Positions 34,140 through 37,671 of a DNA stretch of 37,671 bases are shown in pieces; position 1 is the stretch's first letter; each line of letters opens with the position of its first letter. The notes beneath the pieces were generated by a model. It saw only the letters and a program-made list of their open reading frames with translations. It did not search any database and had not been told where the DNA came from. A program made the position numbers and the translations under genes. The stretch comes from Sulfurimonas sp. Its GTDB lineage: Bacteria > Campylobacterota > Campylobacteria > Campylobacterales > Sulfurimonadaceae. The DNA is taken from positions 1 to 37,671 of the forward strand of contig JAKITC010000017.1 of the NCBI GenBank assembly GCA_021648285.1, written 5' to 3'.

Positions 34140-36626
34140 TTACAGATAGTTAACCAAACTGAGCTGTGAAATTTTTCCAACCGTAGAAAGCATCGCTTGA
34201 TAATTTAAAGAAAGCTGAGTTAAAGTAAGAGAAGCTTCAGCTAAATCCGTATCAATAACTGAAGATCTAAGTGTTACTGTACTCATTTCTAACATTGATG
34301 CTCTTTCCAACGATCTGTTCAACGAATTAGATTGTGCACCAGATTGTGCATGTGCTCTATAGACATGATCTTGCAAATCATCTAACATGGTAACAGCATT
34401 TTCAATACCGATATTTCTCATATCATCAGATGTGCTGTCTGGATAATTATTGTAGTTTTCAACAGCAGATATCATCTTATTTATTTCATTAAAGAAATCT
34501 GTTTTAGGATCACGAACAGTAATAGCATCATTGCTATTAAAAGTCATTACCGAAGCTAGTGCTACTGGTGGAGTACTATTAAAATCACCGCTATTTGAAT
34601 CATAGATTGCTAATCTAGCCTTAGTATTAGCGCTATTTGTATCTCCAAACTGAATTTTACCATCGTGTCCCAAATATGTGCGCCCATTAAGATCTGCAAC
34701 TGCTATTGCACCGTCATACTGAGCTGATGAACCAGCTGGCGATGGAGTCGGCAGTTCTTTTGTTATAACCATATTTATGACATCCATAAACTGTTTATAA
34801 GTAATATCGTCAGCTGCTACCGCTGCTCTTGGGGTGCCCATATCAAATATATCATATGTATTTCCAAAAACTGTAAAGGTTGAACCAGTAGCCAATAAAT
34901 CAATTGTTGCACTGAACACATTTCCATATATATCTTTTCCTTCCATATTAAAGGTAGTACCATCTAGGGTATCATCTAAAGGATCACTTGTGCCTTTAGT
35001 TATATCCGCTACTTCAGACAACTTAGTAGAAGCCGTAGCAAAAGCATTAGTATCTTTAATAATCTGTGCAGTTGTAGACGAAAGCTTTGAGCCACTTTGG
35101 GTAAATCCAACTCTGTCATACAGTATGGCATCTATATTTCCAGCTATTACACTGTTTGTAGTTGTTGTGGTTACCGTTACCGCTCCATTTGTAGTTGTAA
35201 GGGGCAAACTTATAGATACACCTTTTGCAATACCTTGAGCTGTAGCATTTAAAGTTATAGTGTCTCCGGCAACATCAACTGTAAAATCACCTGCAAGTTC
35301 TATTTGATTTTTTAAATCATCATATGTAGTTGCCGAATCTATGTTAAAAGCTTGATTATACGTTGTAGTTGCAGGAATAAAATCTCCATTGTCAACTGTG
35401 ATACTCAGTGTATCAGCGGGTGCTACCGGCAGATCCATAGCATACTCTTCACTTTTAAACTGAGGCAGAGGAATTATGACAGGAGGAAATGGTGACTGTA
35501 TAAAACTCTTTACATATAAATTACTATTGGCGGCCTCGCTTGTTCCAAACATAATCTTATCAAAGTTTGTTTCACCAACATTTAAATTATCTATTTGTCC
35601 ACGTTTATCTGTAATATTATTGTAGATACCGTCATTAATATCAGCTGCATCATTGCCATCTGTCTGGTCATAATCAACAGCACCAATCATATGAAATTCA
35701 ATACTACTTGATCCTTTCATTTTATCTTCTATAACAATCTGTCCAGATGTATTCATACTGACATTAACAACTTTTAAATCAGGTGTATTTCCATAAGCAT
35801 TACCGATTTTTGTCAAAAGAGCATCAATAGTGTCATCATCACCCACAACCAATTCTTCTTTAAATGTTTCTCCGCCACTGTTTGTGCCTCTAACATAAAA
35901 GTGATGCTTAGGTAGTGCATCACTTACATTATCCGTATCACCCATTAAGTCACGGATGGTATTATCTTTAGTAAGACGTGATTCAACACCGAGGATAGTG
36001 ACATCAGCGAAGTCGGGGTACATTGTAGTTAAATTATTTTGAACTACATTTGTTGTCACTTCTCTTCTGACAAGGCTTTTTTCACCCAAGAAAAGTTCAT
36101 TTCCAGTTATATTGTACTGCTGTGAAGTACCTGAACCGGTAAAAGAATTTAATTTAATATCATTACCGACATAAGCTCCATCTTCTGTTATCGGTCTAAC
36201 ATCAACAGATGAACCAGAAAATAGATACTTGCCATTTATTGATGAGTTTGCTAATGTTTTTAGATGATCTTCCAGCCCTCGTAGCTCTTGAGCCGTAGCA
36301 TCTCTAGAAGCATCAGAGTTTGAATCATTTGCAGCAGATATAAACAAACTTCTCATTCTGTCCATAGATGTTGTAAATTCGCTAAGTATAGTATCTGTCT
36401 GGGTTGAAACTTTATAACCACTCTCGACACTTTTTTGAATCTGCCCTAACACTACTATTTCATTATCAAGTCTCATGGTATCAGCAAATACTCCTACATC
36501 ATCTTTTGCATAATGAATTTTGAGTCCTGATGATATCTGTTGATTAACATCAAAAAGATTTTTATTTAATATTGAATTGTTTTTTTCATAAATATCTTTA
36601 TAATACATACTGGATGTTATTCTCAT
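34140..36626 (-). CDS. flgL: Flagellar hook-associated protein 3 (FlgL), long form
   Basis: Hook-filament junction protein exported by the flagellar type III system, 828 aa. The N-terminal coiled-coil is typical (MRITSSMYYKDIYEKNNSIL; QQISSGLKIHYAKDDVGVFADTMRLDNEI; SSINGKYLFSGS), as is the C-terminal one (RASMLEMSTVTLRSSVIDTDLAEASLTLTQLSLNYQAMLSTVGKISQLSLVNYL). The enteric protein has about 320 residues; the extra 500 (about residues 170-690) are Thr/Asp-rich beta domains that would be surface exposed, as in other long Campylobacterota FlgL proteins. Start ATG at 36626 has a full AGGAGG 6 nt upstream; the in-frame TTG two codons earlier is not needed. A sigma-28 type promoter lies upstream. 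No other flagellar gene is adjacent. Confidence 0.92.
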   Translation of the reverse strand: MRITSSMYYKDIYEKNNSILNKNLFDVNQQISSGLKIHYAKDDVGVFADTMRLDNEIVVLGQIQKSVESGYKVSTQTDTILSEFTTSMDRMRSLFISAANDSNSDASRDATAQELRGLEDHLKTLANSSINGKYLFSGSSVDVRPITEDGAYVGNDIKLNSFTGSGTSQQYNITGNELFLGEKSLVRREVTTNVVQNNLTTMYPDFADVTILGVESRLTKDNTIRDLMGDTDNVSDALPKHHFYVRGTNSGGETFKEELVVGDDDTIDALLTKIGNAYGNTPDLKVVNVSMNTSGQIVIEDKMKGSSSIEFHMIGAVDYDQTDGNDAADINDGIYNNITDKRGQIDNLNVGETNFDKIMFGTSEAANSNLYVKSFIQSPFPPVIIPLPQFKSEEYAMDLPVAPADTLSITVDNGDFIPATTTYNQAFNIDSATTYDDLKNQIELAGDFTVDVAGDTITLNATAQGIAKGVSISLPLTTTNGAVTVTTTTTNSVIAGNIDAILYDRVGFTQSGSKLSSTTAQIIKDTNAFATASTKLSEVADITKGTSDPLDDTLDGTTFNMEGKDIYGNVFSATIDLLATGSTFTVFGNTYDIFDMGTPRAAVAADDITYKQFMDVINMVITKELPTPSPAGSSAQYDGAIAVADLNGRTYLGHDGKIQFGDTNSANTKARLAIYDSNSGDFNSTPPVALASVMTFNSNDAITVRDPKTDFFNEINKMISAVENYNNYPDSTSDDMRNIGIENAVTMLDDLQDHVYRAHAQSGAQSNSLNRSLERASMLEMSTVTLRSSVIDTDLAEASLTLTQLSLNYQAMLSTVGKISQLSLVNYL

Positions 36627-36702
36627 GACCAACCTCCTAAAGAAATTCGATTATTTGCCACATAATTAATAATTAGTAGCAATATAAGTTCCATAATACA
36701 AA

Positions 36703-36728
36703 ATATCGGCTAAAAGTTATTTACTTTG
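36703..36728 (-). promoter_or_regulatory. Sigma-28 (FliA) promoter of flgL
   Basis: On the minus strand GCCGATAT (36710-36703) matches the FliA -10 consensus GCCGATAA, and CAAAGTAA (36728-36721) resembles the -35 TAAAGTTT, with 10 nt between. The start of flgL is about 75 nt downstream. This is the class of promoter expected for late flagellar genes. Confidence 0.7.
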
Positions 36729-36737
36729 TATTTTCAC

Positions 36738-36743
36738 TATAAT
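36738..36743 (+). promoter_or_regulatory. -10 box ahead of the tRNA-Leu remnant
   Basis: TATAAT about 37 nt before the first base of the tRNA-like sequence, following TTTTCAC. It looks like the surviving tRNA promoter and lies back to back with the flgL promoter. Confidence 0.4.
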
Positions 36744-36780
36744 TTAAGTAATAAACCACTATCATTCCACATCTTTAGAT

Positions 36781-36840
36781 GCCAGAGTGGTGGAACGGTA
36801 TACACGGCGGATTCAAAAGTCCGTGCCCCCAAGTTTCGAT
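36781..36840 (+). pseudogene. Truncated tRNA-Leu (CAA) remnant
   Basis: The 5' half is typical of tRNA-Leu: acceptor strand GCCAGAG, TG, a D-arm GTGGAACGGTATACAC, anticodon stem GCGGA, loop TTCAAAA with anticodon CAA at 36814-36816. The descending stem reads GTCCGT, with one inserted G compared with the expected TCCGC/T. After about position 36830 the long variable arm, T-arm and acceptor complement (CTCTGGC) are absent; none occurs in the next 200 nt. It therefore cannot fold as a working tRNA. Such half-tRNAs are usually left by excision or rearrangement of an element integrated in the tRNA gene. Confidence 0.7.
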
Positions 36841-37088
36841 AAAATCATATATTTTAAAAGCCCTATATTACGACTGTCTTATTTTTAAACCTATCAAATT
36901 TATTTCTTTAATCTCTCATTTTATTGTCATTATGGTAGTTTATTGCACAAATCCTGCACACATAGCCCTACTCTCGTTATTGCTATTACACACTTTTTTC
37001 AGTAATTTTTCAGCATAGCTTTTGTTATGTGTCGTATTTATTTATTTTTTACGACATAGATATTTTATGTATTGTAATAAATGCTATT
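36841..37088. other. AT-rich gap between tRNA remnant and Fic remnant
   Basis: No gene with a ribosome binding site is seen; the plus-strand frame through this stretch begins inside the tRNA sequence and is not credible. TTTTACGACATA occurs at 37047-37058 and again at 37087-37098 (the latter is the end of the Fic remnant), and an imperfect inverted copy TATGTGTCGTA is at about 37026-37036, so a repeat or terminator-like fold follows the Fic remnant. Confidence 0.4.
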
Positions 37089-37547
37089 TTACGACATACC
37101 TTTTTGGAGCAATTCAAATAATTTTACATTGACAAAATATTTACTATTTTTGATTTTCATGCTCTTAAGTATTCCTATTTTTTCAATAGCTTTTAAATGT
37201 CTACTAGCAGTATCTCTATGTAAATCAAGAGTATTTACTAACATATCAATTTTGGTATATGGGTGAACAAAAAGAACTTCTAATAAATCTTTTGAATATA
37301 TCTTAGGAAGTTCTACTTTTAACTTCTCTTTTGTACTATCCATAAGCTCTTTAATATCATTGATAAGTTGAATTTGTCCTAGTGCAGTTTGCTCAATACC
37401 GTCAAGCATATATATAATCCACTCATGCCAAGCGTCTTTGGTTCTCACCTCTTGTAAAAGTCTATAGTAGTCAGCTTTATGTTTTATAATATAACTACTC
37501 AAGTATAAAATAGGAAGATCTAAAAGGTCATTTAAAATAAGATACTC
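37089..37547 (-). pseudogene. C-terminal remnant of a Fic-family protein
   Basis: The frame reads EYLILNDLLDLPILYLSSYIIKHKADYYRLLQEVRTKDAWHEWIIYML in overlapping parts (about 37547-37400), which is the segment that follows the catalytic HPFxDGNGRxGR loop in Fic AMP-transferases, then a C-terminal winged-helix domain (LFVHPYTKIDMLVNTLDLHRDTASRHLKAIEKIGIL). The catalytic loop, the inhibitory helix and any ATG start are missing. Upstream the frame is closed by TAG at about 37566. A TTG at 37502 could start a 137-residue product but has no good ribosome binding site. It is most likely a decayed gene. The DNA-binding tail could still be made, but that is speculative. Confidence 0.65.
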
Positions 37548-37671
37548 AACTTTCGCACATAAAACCTAACTCTTTTTGAGTATATGCACTTAACACAGCG
37601 ATAATCTGAAGTAAATTCTTATTATCCTTGACAACATTCTCTATTTCAGAGATTTTTGTGAGTATCTGGAT
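37546..37671 (-). CDS. C-terminal end of an unidentified protein (cut by the window edge)
   Basis: An open frame of 41 codons enters from the right edge and stops with TGA at 37546-37548. The translation is mostly helical (KISEIENVVKDNKNLL, then QIIAVLSAYTQKELGFMCES). It ends exactly where the Fic-like frame becomes recognisable, so it may be the neighbouring gene, or the in-frame front of a disrupted Fic-type gene joined out of frame. The family is not recognised from this short tail. Confidence 0.35.
   Translation of the reverse strand: MQILTKISEIENVVKDNKNLLQIIAVLSAYTQKELGFMCES

Noticed and set aside
34834..35238. Plus-strand 134-codon frame inside flgL
   Set aside because: Antisense to Thr/Val-rich flgL sequence, low complexity and without a start signal.
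36779..37018. Plus-strand 79-codon frame
   Set aside because: It starts inside the tRNA-Leu-like sequence, has no ribosome binding site, and its codons are an accident of AT-rich DNA.
36781..37040. tRNA-Leu interrupted by a group I intron
   Set aside because: Known tRNA-Leu introns split the anticodon loop; here the break is after the anticodon stem and no T-arm or acceptor end reappears downstream.

Overview
The window looks like chromosomal DNA of a Campylobacterota bacterium, most like the Sulfurimonas/Sulfuricurvum group. The evidence is low GC content, a four-subunit OorDABC 2-oxoglutarate:ferredoxin oxidoreductase, a monomeric isocitrate dehydrogenase, AcnB, a very long FlgL, T-rich promoters with TATAAT -10 boxes, and frequent TTG starts. 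Genus-level assignment is inference; no 16S rRNA gene is present.

Left flank (1-3500). This is an accessory-looking stretch of small minus-strand genes (a secreted glucosaminidase with a coupled small protein, a Cys-rich microprotein, an orphan 141-aa protein). It ends in a frameshifted C-terminal scrap of a tyrosine recombinase lying against the 3' end of rnpB (RNase P RNA, minus strand, closed by a perfect 9-bp P1 helix). A TetR-family gene follows, preceded by a cluster of four operator-like GAAC/GTTC sites.

Central metabolism (3500-18450, all minus strand). In transcription order: icd (monomeric), mdh2, ETF-quinone oxidoreductase, a fused ETF beta-alpha protein, mdh1, class I fumarase alpha and beta, sucC, sucD, oorD, oorA, oorB, oorC, then a terminator. 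With acnB and the class II fumarase fumC (27329-31499) this covers most steps of the oxidative/reductive TCA cycle. Citrate synthase/ATP-citrate lyase and fumarate reductase/succinate dehydrogenase are not in the window. Gaps of 110-190 nt with strong hairpins or palindromes (10245, 11298, 15182, 16240, 6497) probably divide the array into several transcripts. The ETF/ETF-QO pair inside the cluster suggests a quinone-linked electron route whose partner dehydrogenase is not visible.

Envelope block (18556-27063): mltG, an AsmA/YhdP-like giant protein whose start overlaps that of divergent mltG, a LolC-type permease coupled to secA by a TTGA overlap, and divergent lolA. Then come a REP-like intergenic region, acnB and divergent fumC, a DUF3820-like gene coupled to ftsK, and flgL with a sigma-28 promoter. 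The ftsK ribosome binding site lies in an 11-bp inverted repeat that could hide it.

Right flank (36730-37671). A tRNA-Leu(CAA)-like gene breaks off after the anticodon arm. It is followed by AT-rich sequence, the C-terminal remnant of a Fic-family protein lacking its catalytic motif, and the tail of an unidentified gene cut by the window edge. Both flanks look like scars of mobile-element turnover around a conserved core. No intact novel defence or mobile system is visible. The most unusual points are the Mdh2 cofactor-site substitution, the ETF fusion inside the TCA cluster, the overlapping divergent mltG/AsmA starts, the ftsK SD hairpin, and the broken tRNA-Leu and integrase.
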